Below, in pieces: positions 1 through 8,770 of a DNA stretch of 64,000 nt. This DNA comes from Streptomyces sp. NBC_01264 (GTDB lineage: Bacteria; Actinomycetota; Actinomycetes; Streptomycetales; Streptomycetaceae), in assembly GCF_026340675.1 (NCBI RefSeq), contig NZ_JAPEOX010000001.1:1922001-1986000 (forward strand), in the 5' to 3' direction. The notes beneath the pieces were generated by a model. The model worked only from the letters and a program-made list of their open reading frames with translations, ran no database searches and was not told where the DNA came from. A program made the position numbers and the translations under genes. Position 1 is the stretch's first letter, and each line of letters begins with the position of its first letter.

Positions 1-231
1 TCGGTCCTCAAGGATGTCGTCAACTCCATCAACCTCTACGGGATCATCGCCGTCGTCGGTGCCCTCTCGGTCAGCCTCGCCGTCTGGGCCTGGGGCCACT
101 TCACCGGCGGCCACAACAGCGAGGCAAACGGGAAGAAGGGCGCCCTGGTGTCTGCGGGCGCGGCCCTCGGTCTCGGTGCCGCCAACGGCGCCGTCGCCTT
201 CTTCACCACGCTCGGCTCCCAGGTCAAGTAG
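1..231 (+). CDS. C-terminal part of pilin-like DUF6112-type conjugation membrane protein
   Basis: The window opens inside this gene; 76 codons remain before the TAG at 229-231. The visible protein has two hydrophobic segments (about residues 12-32 and 48-70 of the fragment) separated by a short polar loop with GGHNSEANGKKG. Size, topology and position directly before VirB8-, VirB6- and VirB4-like genes match the small DUF6112-type proteins of actinobacterial conjugative elements, which by position could be the VirB2/TrbC (pilin-like) subunit. That role is inference; family membership rests on topology and context. The stop overlaps the next GTG by one base (TAGTG), indicating one transcript. 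The N-terminus lies outside the window. Confidence 0.6.
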   Translation, partial: SVLKDVVNSINLYGIIAVVGALSVSLAVWAWGHFTGGHNSEANGKKGALVSAGAALGLGAANGAVAFFTTLGSQVK

Positions 232-923
232 TGGCGAAACGATCACGCAAGCGCGCTCGCCCCCGCATGTACAGCCACGCAGGCCACTGGCCGGCCAACA
301 AGCGCATCACCTTCCTCGCCATCGGCCTGGCCGTCCTCCTCGCCTTCGCCGGGCTCGCCGCATGGTGGACCGGGCGCTCCGAAACCGACCGGCCCACATC
401 CCTCAGCCCTTCCGGCGCACCGCCGACCACGGCCCCGGCGCAGTCTCCGGCCGGCGGTACCGGCACGGTGGCCCCGCCGGCGAAGATCTCCGACCCGCTC
501 GCGTACGGGAAGGCAGCGGCGCAGGTGCTGTGGACGTACGACACCCGCACCACGAGTCACACCCAGCACCTCGCCGGTCTTCGCGGCTGGGTCACCCAGG
601 AGACGAAGTACGCGGACTGGCCTGGAATCCAGGCCCAGATCCCCGACCCGGTCCTGTGGACCCGGATGCACGACAACGCCCAGCACGCCGAGGCCAACAT
701 CAGCGAGTCCCGGTTCCCCAGCAGCTTCAAGCAGGCGCTGGCCGAGGATCCCGCCGCGCTGACCACCGCGTACATCTACTTCGTCACCGTCACCGGCAAG
801 CAGCAGATCAGCTGGAACGGCGGCGGCGCCGGGGCCGAGGACCGCTCGGTCACCCTCGCCGTGCAGTGCCGCGCAGGAGCCGACTGCTCCCTCGTCGCGA
901 TCTCGCCCCGAGTCCTGCCGTGA
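231..923 (+). CDS. Single-pass membrane protein, VirB8/TcpC-like conjugation subunit (putative)
   Basis: A 230-residue protein starting at GTG 231, which overlaps the preceding stop. A basic cytoplasmic N-terminus (KRSRKRARPR) is followed by one transmembrane helix at about residues 24-45, a Pro/Thr/Ala-rich linker (50-80) and a folded extracytoplasmic domain of about 140 residues ending in two beta-rich stretches (YIYFVTVTG and VTLAVQC). One helix plus an NTF2-sized outer domain is the layout of VirB8/TcpC T4SS subunits, and the gene sits where virB8 is expected, just before the VirB6-like gene. I infer a channel subunit; I see no diagnostic motif, so conserved conjugation-associated hypothetical is the fallback. 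Confidence 0.6.
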   Translation: MAKRSRKRARPRMYSHAGHWPANKRITFLAIGLAVLLAFAGLAAWWTGRSETDRPTSLSPSGAPPTTAPAQSPAGGTGTVAPPAKISDPLAYGKAAAQVLWTYDTRTTSHTQHLAGLRGWVTQETKYADWPGIQAQIPDPVLWTRMHDNAQHAEANISESRFPSSFKQALAEDPAALTTAYIYFVTVTGKQQISWNGGGAGAEDRSVTLAVQCRAGADCSLVAISPRVLP

Positions 924-955
924 TCCGCCCCGCTCCCTGAAAGGAGGCATCCCCT

Positions 956-2323
956 ATGGGGTTCTGTGACCTGCCCATGGCGAACAAGTTGTGCTCCGCT
1001 GCCGACCTGATCGACTTCGCCAACGACCCCGGCAAGGCGATCACCGAAGGCATCGGGAACTGGATCGCGAAATCGGTCGGGGAACTGGCGATGGCCTCGG
1101 CCGACCTCGCCGTCGATGGCATCACCGCCACTACCAAGATCGACCTCAACGCGACGTGGTTCAGGGACAACTACGAGACGCTGCTGCCCATCGGCCTCGT
1201 CATGCTCGTGGCGACCATGTGCGCTCAGCTGGTACGTGCCGCGATCAAGAGGGACGGCCAGGCCCTGACCCAGGCGTTCACCGGCACCTTCATGGGCGTG
1301 CTCTTCTCGTTCAGCGCCATCGCCCTGACCACGGTCGCGATCGAAGTCGTCGATGCCCTCAGTGACGGGCTCTTCGCGGCGGCCGGCACCTCCATGGAGG
1401 AGGCGGTCCGGCGCAGCATCAAGGCCTCCGTCATCGGCGGCGTGGCCGGGCTCGGCTGGATGGTGCCCGCGTTCGTCGGGATCGGCACAGCCGTCGGCGC
1501 GTTCATGTTCTGGTGCGTGATGCTGATGCGCAAGGTGGGCATCCTGGTCCTCGTCACGCTGGCGGTCTTCGCCGGTGCCGGCGGCGGCTGGGAAGTCGCA
1601 CGCCGTTGGCGCCGCGGATGGATCGAGGCCACCGCAACCCTCGTCGTCTCCAAGCTCCTGATGACCGTCATCTTCATCCTCGGCATCTCCGCGCTCGGCG
1701 ACACCGAGGGCAAGGACGGCACCCAGGCCCTGGCCGACGTCATGGCCGGCATCGTCATCATGTGCCTGGTCCTGCTCGCCCCGTACGCGACGTTCAAATT
1801 TGTGCACTGGGCGGCTGAGGGCACGGACGGCGAATCCATTCACCGCGCCGGTGGAGCCGGTGCACAGGTTGCCCGTCAGCACACTGAGCAGGCAGCCCGC
1901 AAGGCCGCGACCATGGCCGCGACAGGCGGAGCCGGCGGAGCGGCAGCAGGATCCGCCGCTCCCCAGGGTCCCGACTCGCTCGCAAGCGGCGGGTTCCCCG
2001 GCGATGTCGCCTCCCAATCGAGTGGTGGCGGCGGGCAGAAGCAGGGCTCCCAGGAGGGTGGCGGCATGTCGCCCGCGATGGACGCGCTGACGAAGGCGGT
2101 CCAGCCTCCGCCGACCAGCCCGCAGCAGGACACCAGCGGACAGCCCGGAGGCCCCTCCGGCCAGCAGCCCGGCGGCGGTTCCCCCGCCAGCCCGGACTCG
2201 AGCGGCACGCAGTGGTCGGGCCGCGGCACCGGTTCCCCGCCCCCGCAGGGAGCCGCCCCGTCGGCCGACGCAGGCCAGGCGACCGGACCGGCGGCCCCGA
2301 CGCCGCCGCCCGCCGGCAACTGA
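956..2323 (+). CDS. Polytopic VirB6/TrbL-like protein (SCO6881-like)
   Basis: 455 residues from ATG 956, with AAAGGAGG about 10 bases upstream. About six hydrophobic segments lie between residues 75 and 290 (for example LLPIGLVMLVATM near 80, a long double segment at 160-210, IVIMCLVLLAPYATF near 270). The last 160 residues are a disordered Gly/Ser/Pro/Gln-rich tail. Multi-pass core plus long soluble tail is typical of VirB6/TrbL channel proteins, and the order before the SCO6880-like and VirB4-like genes matches the S. coelicolor SCO6881-SCO6880 arrangement as I remember it. The probable role is the inner-membrane DNA-translocation channel of the mating apparatus. A strong hairpin follows it at 2350-2388. 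Confidence 0.75.
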   Translation: MGFCDLPMANKLCSAADLIDFANDPGKAITEGIGNWIAKSVGELAMASADLAVDGITATTKIDLNATWFRDNYETLLPIGLVMLVATMCAQLVRAAIKRDGQALTQAFTGTFMGVLFSFSAIALTTVAIEVVDALSDGLFAAAGTSMEEAVRRSIKASVIGGVAGLGWMVPAFVGIGTAVGAFMFWCVMLMRKVGILVLVTLAVFAGAGGGWEVARRWRRGWIEATATLVVSKLLMTVIFILGISALGDTEGKDGTQALADVMAGIVIMCLVLLAPYATFKFVHWAAEGTDGESIHRAGGAGAQVARQHTEQAARKAATMAATGGAGGAAAGSAAPQGPDSLASGGFPGDVASQSSGGGGQKQGSQEGGGMSPAMDALTKAVQPPPTSPQQDTSGQPGGPSGQQPGGGSPASPDSSGTQWSGRGTGSPPPQGAAPSADAGQATGPAAPTPPPAGN

Positions 2324-2349
2324 TCCCCATCCGCTGACGGCAGGAAGCC

Positions 2350-2388
2350 CCGTGGGACGCGCCGCGCCCGCTCCGGCGCGTCCCACGG
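2350..2388 (+). terminator. Perfect 14-bp hairpin between VirB6-like and SCO6880-like genes
   Basis: The two 14-base arms (2350-2363 and 2375-2388) are exact reverse complements around an 11-base loop. No U-tract follows, as is usual for GC-rich Streptomyces terminators. Because the genes on both sides belong to one apparatus, it may attenuate rather than stop transcription. Confidence 0.7.
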
Positions 2389-2428
2389 ACCCACCCCGGC
2401 CTCCCGCCCGTACCTGAACGGCCCTCCC

Positions 2429-3895
2429 TTGTCAGACCTGACACTCTCCCCCATGACGGTGAAGTTCCCCATCCGCTCCCGTCGCGGCATCCTCCTCGGC
2501 CTCACCCTCCCCCAGCTCGTCCTCGTCTCGATCACCCTCGCGCTGCTGCTCGCGACCGTCGTGACCTCCGGCCTGCTCGGCGCCCTCGCCCTGACACCGA
2601 TCTGGGCGGCCATCGCCACCCTCACCTTCGTACGCCGCCAAGGCCGGTCCCTGATCGACTGGGCGCCGATCATCGTCCGCTACGCGCAGCGCCGCCGTAC
2701 CGGGCAGACCATGTGGCTGGCCCGCGCTGTCTCCCGGCCCCGCTTGGACGGACTGCTCCACCTGCCCGGCACCACCGCGTCGCTGCGCGTCGTCACACCG
2801 GACGGCTCCCAGGCCGCCGCCGTCCACGACCCCCAGCAGCAGACCCTGACCGCGGTCGCCCGCGTCACCTCCCGGGCGTTCGCGCTGCTCGACCCGGGCA
2901 CCCAGAACGCGAACGTCGCCAACTGGGGCCGGGCGCTGGCGAGCATCGCCCGCACCGGGCACGTCGCCACCGTCCAGGTCCTGGAGCGCACGGTGCCCGA
3001 CTCCGGGGACGGGCTGGCCCGTCACTGGGCCCAGCACGGCAACGCCCAGACCCCCGTCGCCGGCCAGGTGTACTCAGAGCTGCTGGCATCCGCCGGACCG
3101 GCCGCCGCCCCGCACGAGGCGTACATCGCGATCTCCCTGGACCTCAAGGCCGCCAAGCGCCTCATCTCCCAGGCCGGCGGCGGCCTCGCCGGAGCCTTCA
3201 CCGTCATGGCCACGACCACGAGCTCGGTCTCCCAGGCCGCCCGCTCCTCCGGACTGACCGTCACCGGCTGGCTGACCGCCCGCGAGATCTCGGCCGTGAT
3301 CCGCACCGCGTACGACCCGAAGGCCATGTCCGCCCTGCAGCAGTGGTCTCCCAACGGCCGTGCCGAGGCTGACCCGGCCGCCGCCGGTCCCGTGGTTCAG
3401 ATCGAGGAGAGCGACCGGCTCGCCACCGACTCCGCACGCCACGCCACCTACTGGGTGGAGGCCTGGCCGCGGACCGAGACGGGCGCCGGCTTCCTCCATG
3501 GCCTCCTCTTCAGCGCCGGCGTTCGGCGCAGCTTCTCCCTTATATACGCACCGCAGGCCCTCACGGCCGCCCTCCGTGATGTCCAGCGCCGCAAGGCGAC
3601 GATCATCGCCGACGTCGCCGAGCGGCGCCGCAAGGGCATGGTCGACAGCGAAGAGGACAACGTCGAGTACACCGACGTCAAAGACCGCGAGCGCCAGCTG
3701 ATCGCCGGCCACGCCGACGTCGCCCTCACCGGCCTGATCACCGTCAGCGCCGAGACCGACGCCCTCCTCGACGCAGCCTGCGCGCAGATCGAGACCGCCG
3801 CCGTCACCGCCCAAGTCGACCTGCGGCGGCTCCTGTTCCAGCAGCCCGACGCCTTCGCCCTCGCCGCGCTGCCTCTGGCCCGCGCCGCCCTCTAG
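2429..3895 (+). CDS. SCO6880-family conjugation protein with PrgI-like N-terminus
   Basis: 488 residues. TTG 2429 gives MSDLTLSPMTVKFP; ATG 2453 is an alternative start. The N-terminus (SRRGILLGLTLPQL, then two hydrophobic helices at about 27-62) is the PrgI/VirB3-type membrane anchor seen in actinobacterial T4SS loci. The remaining 400 residues are soluble and resemble the SCO6880 family, which commonly precedes the VirB4 ATPase gene. I see no Walker A motif, so this is not an active ATPase; it may be a structural partner that tethers VirB4 to the membrane (inference). Family recognition rests on the N-terminal sequence, the length and the gene order. Confidence 0.8.
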   Translation: MSDLTLSPMTVKFPIRSRRGILLGLTLPQLVLVSITLALLLATVVTSGLLGALALTPIWAAIATLTFVRRQGRSLIDWAPIIVRYAQRRRTGQTMWLARAVSRPRLDGLLHLPGTTASLRVVTPDGSQAAAVHDPQQQTLTAVARVTSRAFALLDPGTQNANVANWGRALASIARTGHVATVQVLERTVPDSGDGLARHWAQHGNAQTPVAGQVYSELLASAGPAAAPHEAYIAISLDLKAAKRLISQAGGGLAGAFTVMATTTSSVSQAARSSGLTVTGWLTAREISAVIRTAYDPKAMSALQQWSPNGRAEADPAAAGPVVQIEESDRLATDSARHATYWVEAWPRTETGAGFLHGLLFSAGVRRSFSLIYAPQALTAALRDVQRRKATIIADVAERRRKGMVDSEEDNVEYTDVKDRERQLIAGHADVALTGLITVSAETDALLDAACAQIETAAVTAQVDLRRLLFQQPDAFALAALPLARAAL

Positions 3896-3932
3896 CAGCG
3901 GCGCACCGTCCCTGCCCCGCAGGAAGGACTCC

Positions 3933-4385
3933 GTGACACCCCCCACCCCGCTGCCCGACTCACATCCCTATCTGCGCGCCGCCACCGCCGGTATCCGCCA
4001 CCACGCCCGCGGCCTGATTCCCAGCGCTCCAGTGCCCGCCGACCGGGTCCATCTCGACACCGTGCACGCCCACCTCACGGCGCTCCATCACCTCCTCGAC
4101 CAGCTCACCGACACCACCCGCACCACCTGGCCGACCGCTGGCCGTCACCTCGCCGGCGCCCACACCCGCCTGTGGCAGGCCGCAGCCGAAGTCCACGACG
4201 CCTTCCACACCCTCCCGGCGACAACCGCCGCCCCCGGCGCGGCTGAGGAGTGTGATCCGGACCGGCTTCCCGAGGGCCCGCCCGTGCTGACCATCTGCCA
4301 GCGCCACCTCACTGCCGGCCACGCCATCCGGCGCAAGACGACCCCTGCCGACCTGCGCGGTCACGTCACCCACTGCGGGCGATGA
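3933..4385 (+). CDS. Small helical protein with Cys/His-rich C-terminus, unknown function
   Basis: 150 residues from GTG 3933 after an AGGAAGGA ribosome-binding site. The protein is helical and very His-rich (LDTVHAHLTALHHLLDQL near 41-60). The last 50 residues hold Cys and His in a spaced pattern (EECDPD, TICQRHLTAGH, HVTHCGR) that could bind a metal such as zinc. It lies between the SCO6880-like and VirB4-like genes, so a role as apparatus accessory protein is likely. I do not recognise a named family. It lacks the Arg-rich tail found on many proteins further downstream. Confidence 0.65.
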   Translation: MTPPTPLPDSHPYLRAATAGIRHHARGLIPSAPVPADRVHLDTVHAHLTALHHLLDQLTDTTRTTWPTAGRHLAGAHTRLWQAAAEVHDAFHTLPATTAAPGAAEECDPDRLPEGPPVLTICQRHLTAGHAIRRKTTPADLRGHVTHCGR

Positions 4386-4419
4386 CCACCCCCGCCCTCA
4401 CGAGATCAGGCCGCCCCCG

Positions 4420-5934
4420 ATGACCCACCGGCCCGCACGCCGCGCCCGACGCGCCAGCGCATCGCCCCTGTTCACCCCGCACGGCACCGACCGCGCTACC
4501 CGCCGGGCCGCGCGACGCCAGCTCGCCGAAGCCCAGGCCAAGGCCCGCGAAACCGCCGCGTCGCTCCCCGGCGGATACCTGCCGACCGAGGCCGAGATGC
4601 CGCTGCCGCTGTACCCGCCCTCCGGGCGTCCCGGCCCCGCCTCAGCCCGCGGCAACAAGCTGCGGCTGCCCGCCCACCGCATGACCACCGCTACCGCGAG
4701 CGGCGCGTACCCCTTCCTCGCCGAGGGCGGCCTCGGCGCCGACGGCGTCTACATCGGTCGAGACGTCCACGCCGAGGCGTCGTTCACGTTCGACCCCTTC
4801 TCCCTCTACGGGAAGATCGAAGGCTTCACCAACCCGAACGTGCTGCTCGCCGGAGTGATCGGCCAGGGCAAGAGCGCCCTCGCGAAGTCCTTCGCGCTCC
4901 GCAGCGTCGCCTTCGGGTACAAGGTGTACGTCCCCTGCGACCCGAAGGGCGAGTGGACGCCCGTCGCCACAGCCCTCGGTGGAACCTCCATCGCTCTCGG
5001 CCCCGGCCTGCCCGGCAAGTTGAACCCGCTCGACGCTGCGCCCCGCCCGAACAGCGTTACGGAAGCGGACTGGGCGGGCGAGATACGCAAGCGGCGACTC
5101 CTGCTTCTCGGTTCCCTGGCCCGCACCGTCCTCGGCCGCGATCTCCAGCCGATGGAGCACACCGCCCTCGATGTCGCCCTCGACGCCGTCGTCCAGGCCG
5201 CTGCCGCGGCCGGGCGCACCCCCCTGCTCGGCGACATCGCCCACACCCTCAACCAGCCCAACCTCCTCGACCAAGCCGGCGGCACCATGTCCGGCCACCT
5301 CGGCGACGCCGCCCGCGACCTCGCCCATGCCCTGCGGCGCATGGTCCACGGAGACCTGAGCGGCATGTTCGACGCCCAGTCGACCATCCGCTTCGACCCC
5401 AACAGCCCGATGCTCACCATCGACCTCTCACGGCTGGGTGGATCGGGCGACGACACCGCCCTCGTGCTGGCGATGACCTGCGCATCGGCCTGGATGGAGT
5501 CCGCGCTCACCGACCCGCGCGGTGGCCGGCGCTGGGTCGTGTACGACGAGGCCTGGCGGCTGATGCGCCACGCCGGCCTCCTGGAGCGCATGCAGGCCCA
5601 GTGGAAGCTGAGCCGTGGCCTTGGCATCGCCAACTTGATGGTCATCCACCGGCTGTCGGACCTGCTCACCGCAGGCGACGTCGGCTCCCGAGGCCGCGCC
5701 CTCGCCGAAGGTCTCCTCGCCGACTGCTCCACCCGCATCATCTACCGCCAGGAGAACGACCAGCTCGCCGCAGCCGCTGGACTCCTCGGCCTCACCAGCG
5801 TCGAGACGCAGGCCATCTCCCACCTGAACCGGGGCCGCGGCCTGTGGCGGGTCGCCGGACGGTCCTTCATCGTCCAGCACCTCCTCCATCCCCACGAAGC
5901 CGCCCTCTTCGACACAGATGCCCGGATGCACTAG
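4420..5934 (+). CDS. VirB4-like conjugation ATPase
   Basis: 504 residues from ATG 4420. Walker A is GVIGQGKSAL at about residues 145-154 and Walker B is WVVYDEAWRLM at about 371-381, the DEAW form typical of VirB4/TraC-type ATPases. The C-terminal third (ADCSTRIIYRQENDQLAAAAGLLGL, then HLNRGRGLWRVAGRSF) matches the end of actinobacterial VirB4-like proteins. It should power assembly of the mating channel and substrate transfer at the inner membrane. The protein is shorter than the 800-residue proteobacterial VirB4 because the N-terminal domain is reduced, with part of it probably supplied by the SCO6880-like protein. The first 45 residues are basic and low-complexity. Confidence 0.88.
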   Translation: MTHRPARRARRASASPLFTPHGTDRATRRAARRQLAEAQAKARETAASLPGGYLPTEAEMPLPLYPPSGRPGPASARGNKLRLPAHRMTTATASGAYPFLAEGGLGADGVYIGRDVHAEASFTFDPFSLYGKIEGFTNPNVLLAGVIGQGKSALAKSFALRSVAFGYKVYVPCDPKGEWTPVATALGGTSIALGPGLPGKLNPLDAAPRPNSVTEADWAGEIRKRRLLLLGSLARTVLGRDLQPMEHTALDVALDAVVQAAAAAGRTPLLGDIAHTLNQPNLLDQAGGTMSGHLGDAARDLAHALRRMVHGDLSGMFDAQSTIRFDPNSPMLTIDLSRLGGSGDDTALVLAMTCASAWMESALTDPRGGRRWVVYDEAWRLMRHAGLLERMQAQWKLSRGLGIANLMVIHRLSDLLTAGDVGSRGRALAEGLLADCSTRIIYRQENDQLAAAAGLLGLTSVETQAISHLNRGRGLWRVAGRSFIVQHLLHPHEAALFDTDARMH

Positions 5935-6002
5935 CTATCCGACCAATCCACCAACTTGAGGAACCGATCATCGAATTCCACCCCACCGCCACCATTTTTC
6001 CC

Positions 6003-6785
6003 ATGCTCGACGAGGACGAACTCCACGCGCTTGCTGAGGACATCCGTCAGCTCGGCCAGCTCCAGCCCATCGTCCTGGACAGCGCAGGACGCCTTCTCGA
6101 CGGACGAAACCGCCTCAAAGCCTGCGAGCTCATCGGCATCAAGCCGGTCTTCGCCACCTACGACGGCGACGATCCCGACGCATACGCCCTGTCCGTGAAC
6201 GCGCGCCGACGCAACCTGACCAAGGGACAGCTGGCCATGATCGCGGCCAAGGCCCTTTCAATCACTGAACAGTCGCACCGTTCAGCCGCTGAACAGTCCG
6301 CTCGTTCAGTCAGTGAACAAGCAGGGGTGTCCCTCGGCCGGATCGGCCAAGCCAACACCGTCCTACGCCACGCCCCCGACCTGGTCGATCCCGTCATCAA
6401 CGGCGCCATCACCATCGACGAGGCCTACAAGACGGCACGCGAAGCGAAGAACCACGCCGAGTCGGCGGAATCCCAGCTCGCCCGACTCCGCTCCGAGGAC
6501 CAGGAACTGGCCGATCGAGTGGTCGAAGGAGAACTAACCCTGGCCGGCGCCTGGGCGGAGCGGAAAGCCCGCGCGGAAGAAGAAGTACGCCAGCGCAAGG
6601 TCGCCACCCAGTTCCTGTGCGAGGTCGTACCGCCCCTCGCACAGGCGCGCGGCACGAACACCGCCGGCAAGTTCGACCCCGAATTCGTGCTGCCGGGCAG
6701 ATCCATAACCCAGGAAGTCATCCAGAACGCCATGACCGCCCTGACAGAGATGGCCGCGACCCTACGGGCGCGTGATCTCGCATGA
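6003..6785 (+). CDS. ParB-like nuclease-fold (ParB/Srx) DNA-binding protein; start uncertain
   Basis: The frame contains a ParB N-terminal domain: LAEDIRQLGQLQPIVLD, then LLDGRNRLKACELIGI with the GRNR box, then NARRRNLTKGQLAMIA. A central helix-turn-helix region (VSEQAGVSLGRIGQANTVLRHA) and a coiled C-terminus follow. ATG 6003 is the first standard start, but family similarity (EFHPTATIFP) extends upstream in frame. GAGGA at 5958-5962 followed by ATC at 5967 or 5970 is a possible true start. There is no ParA beside it, so this is more likely a regulatory or Srx-like protein than a partition protein. Residues 80-100 carry three near-repeats around EQS. It overlaps the next gene by ATGA. Confidence 0.8.
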   Translation: MLDEDELHALAEDIRQLGQLQPIVLDSAGRLLDGRNRLKACELIGIKPVFATYDGDDPDAYALSVNARRRNLTKGQLAMIAAKALSITEQSHRSAAEQSARSVSEQAGVSLGRIGQANTVLRHAPDLVDPVINGAITIDEAYKTAREAKNHAESAESQLARLRSEDQELADRVVEGELTLAGAWAERKARAEEEVRQRKVATQFLCEVVPPLAQARGTNTAGKFDPEFVLPGRSITQEVIQNAMTALTEMAATLRARDLA

Positions 6786-7333
6786 GTGCACAGTCCGACG
6801 CCCGCCTGTGGCAGATCGTCGAGGAAGCCGCCGCCGCCGTCACCGACGAAACCGGCCGCTTCCGCAAGGGCGACCTCGAAAGCGAGCTCCGCACGCGGTT
6901 CGCCCACGAAGATCTCGAAGTACATGTCCGAGCCGCGGCAGCCGACAAACTCGTCCAAGGCCTCGTGCGGGGATTCGGCGAGCGCCGCAGCCCCAAGCTG
7001 CGCCGGCAGTCGGGAATGTTCCACCCCGAAGGCATCCTGAAGCTGGGCAACGGCATCTGGGTCTGGATGGACCGCGCCACCCGCAACGACCTCCTGGAGT
7101 GGGGCCGCCTGTCCACCCGGAACCTTGCGCGGGTCGCAACAGCCGAGATCGACCGCCAGCGCTACGTCGCCGAGCGGCTCGATGCATTCCGCGAGCACAC
7201 CGGCTTCGATTTCCTCGGAGAGCTGGAAAAGACCGTCTTCGGGTACGTCGCGTCGGAGGCGGAGGACCCCTTCAGCGATGACGATCCGCTGCCGGATCCC
7301 GAAGGCCTTCTCGATGGTGGCCAGCAGCGATGA
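6782..7333 (+). CDS. Hypothetical 183-aa protein coupled to the ParB-like gene
   Basis: ATG 6782 overlaps the ParB-like stop (ATGA), so translation is coupled. The protein is mainly helical: FRKGDLESELRTRF (28-41) looks like the start of a DNA-binding or winged domain, and GILKLGNGIWVWMDRATRNDLLEWGRL (85-111) is a conserved-looking central patch. The acidic C-terminus (EAEDPFSDDDPLPDPEG) ends GGQQR. I do not recognise the family. The overlap and conserved spacing suggest it works with the ParB-like protein, possibly as a partner in plasmid control; this is inference only. Confidence 0.65.
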   Translation: MSAQSDARLWQIVEEAAAAVTDETGRFRKGDLESELRTRFAHEDLEVHVRAAAADKLVQGLVRGFGERRSPKLRRQSGMFHPEGILKLGNGIWVWMDRATRNDLLEWGRLSTRNLARVATAEIDRQRYVAERLDAFREHTGFDFLGELEKTVFGYVASEAEDPFSDDDPLPDPEGLLDGGQQR

Positions 7334-7794
7334 CCTCCTCCGAGCGTCCGCGCCCATTGGCCCCGCTCCCCGACCATCGCAAGACCGAGGACCCCGCGTG
7401 GCAGCGGGCGTGGGCGAACAACGCGTACCTGACGACCCCGCTCCGCGAGCGCGGCATGGTCTGCGATGTCCAGCAGGGTCTCCAGTACAGGCTCGTCTAC
7501 GCCTATCCGCCCGGCCACGACTCGGTCCTCGTCATCGGCCCCGAGGGCTACGGCTGGCTGGTGACCCACCAGGCACCCGCGGAGGACTGGACCGACTTCT
7601 CCGTCGTCTACGACTCCCGCGCCGGCAGCACATCTCCAGCGGGCCCTGATGCAGAACACGGCAGCCAGATCGGCCCCCTGCTTGCAGCCATAGACGCTCA
7701 CGTCGCCCGCCTTCCCCGCGTGCCCGCTGCTCCCATTTCGACCGTGCCCCGGCAAGCAGGGTCGTCCGCAGGGAAACCGACGCGCACCCGTTGA
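7330..7794 (+). CDS. Hypothetical cargo protein with basic C-terminal tail
   Basis: 154 residues from ATG 7330, with a 4-base overlap (ATGA) with the gene before. It has a compact alpha/beta core (VLVIGPEGYGWLVTHQAPAEDWTDFSVVYDSR, about 63-95) followed by an Ala/Pro-rich linker and a basic end (GKPTRTR). No known domain is recognised. It is the first in a run of small genes whose products share this kind of tail. The last codon and stop overlap a TTG that begins the next gene, so the run is probably one transcript. Confidence 0.6.
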   Translation: MTSSERPRPLAPLPDHRKTEDPAWQRAWANNAYLTTPLRERGMVCDVQQGLQYRLVYAYPPGHDSVLVIGPEGYGWLVTHQAPAEDWTDFSVVYDSRAGSTSPAGPDAEHGSQIGPLLAAIDAHVARLPRVPAAPISTVPRQAGSSAGKPTRTR

Positions 7795-8489
7795 CCAGAC
7801 CCGATCGGATATCCATGGACCGACCACCCGGACTAAGTGACGCCGACTGGGCCGACTACCGGACAGCCGCCCGCGACGACGCACTCATCCAGAGCGAACT
7901 TGCCGATCGCGAGGCTCAGATCGAAGGCGGGCTCATCAGCTCCTACGAGGAGTACGACTTCACCTGGGAGCCGGCCGACGACCGCACCTGGCCCGGCGGC
8001 CTCGATGATCTCACAGCCGCGTTCGAGCAGGCCATGCAGAGCATCGTCCTGCTGGACGCGTCCGGCAACGTGCCCAAAGCTCCACTGCAGCCCCTGCTGT
8101 ACCAGCAGATGCGCCAGGCCCAAGGGCTCGCCCGTGCAGCCAACCGAGTGCTCGACGAGGCAGCGAGGCCAGACCAGCTCCCGACGCCCCGAGGTATCGC
8201 CGCGCTCGCTCACCTTGCTTCCGCCGCTGCTCTGAGCGCAGCGGCCGTGGGCGGCCTGGCCGAGGCCCTCAAGACCGAGGCCGAACCTTCCAGGAGTCCC
8301 CGGCACACCGTCGAATGGCGTCTGGTCATCGCCCACGCCGACGCCCGCCGAGACCTACGCCGGGCCGGCGAGGCCATCCGCTCCGCCAAGGCGCAGATCG
8401 CCCCACCTCCCCCTGCCCTCAGTGTCATGCGGACAACCGGCATCGCCCAACGCCCCACGCCTGGGCCCCTTCCCCGAATCCGGCGCTGA
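7791..8489 (+). CDS. Hypothetical helical cargo protein with basic tail
   Basis: 232 residues if TTG 7791 (overlapping the previous TGA) is used; ATG 7815 is an alternative. The protein is helical throughout, with an acidic N-terminal third (SDADWADYRTAARDDALIQSELADREAQ) and Ala-rich helices at 135-160 and 180-205 that could form a bundle. The end is Pro-rich and basic (TPGPLPRIRR). No family is recognised. Similar helical, Ala-rich proteins recur several times in this cluster without obvious pairwise identity. Confidence 0.6.
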   Translation: MTRPDRISMDRPPGLSDADWADYRTAARDDALIQSELADREAQIEGGLISSYEEYDFTWEPADDRTWPGGLDDLTAAFEQAMQSIVLLDASGNVPKAPLQPLLYQQMRQAQGLARAANRVLDEAARPDQLPTPRGIAALAHLASAAALSAAAVGGLAEALKTEAEPSRSPRHTVEWRLVIAHADARRDLRRAGEAIRSAKAQIAPPPPALSVMRTTGIAQRPTPGPLPRIRR

Positions 8490-8521
8490 CCCAGGACAAG
8501 CAGAACGAGAGGCCTCCTTCC

Positions 8522-8770
8522 GTGTACCACCCCGCCAGCATCCGCATCGGTCTGCACACAGCAGGCCCGCTGGACCAAGCCCCCAGGACGCCGCTCCAAC
8601 GACTCCTGTGGAGCCGCGGGTTCACCTACTCGCCGCGCTACAACGGATACGTGCCGCCGCTGTCCCTCTCCGTTGACCAGCAGATCCATCTCGTCCACGA
8701 CGCCGTACACGCCGTGCACTCCCTCGGCCATCCCGTCGCGCACTTCCACCACCCCGAGGCCGGCCTGTGA
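8522..8770 (+). CDS. Small protein, stand-alone copy of the C-terminal domain of the 13803 protein
   Basis: 82 residues from GTG 8522 after AGGCCTCC. The core SRGFTYSPRYNGYVPPLS followed by QQIHLVHDAVHAVHSLGHPV aligns with YRSGFSYHPYDRMFVLPPS and QITRIHLVSQRLDRLGIGVV near the C-terminus of the protein at 13803-14558. Here the domain stands alone and the domain equivalent to the N-terminal part of that protein is encoded by the next gene. GTG overlap with the following gene (GTGA at 8767-8770) implies the two products are made together. Function unknown. Confidence 0.65.
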   Translation: MYHPASIRIGLHTAGPLDQAPRTPLQRLLWSRGFTYSPRYNGYVPPLSLSVDQQIHLVHDAVHAVHSLGHPVAHFHHPEAGL

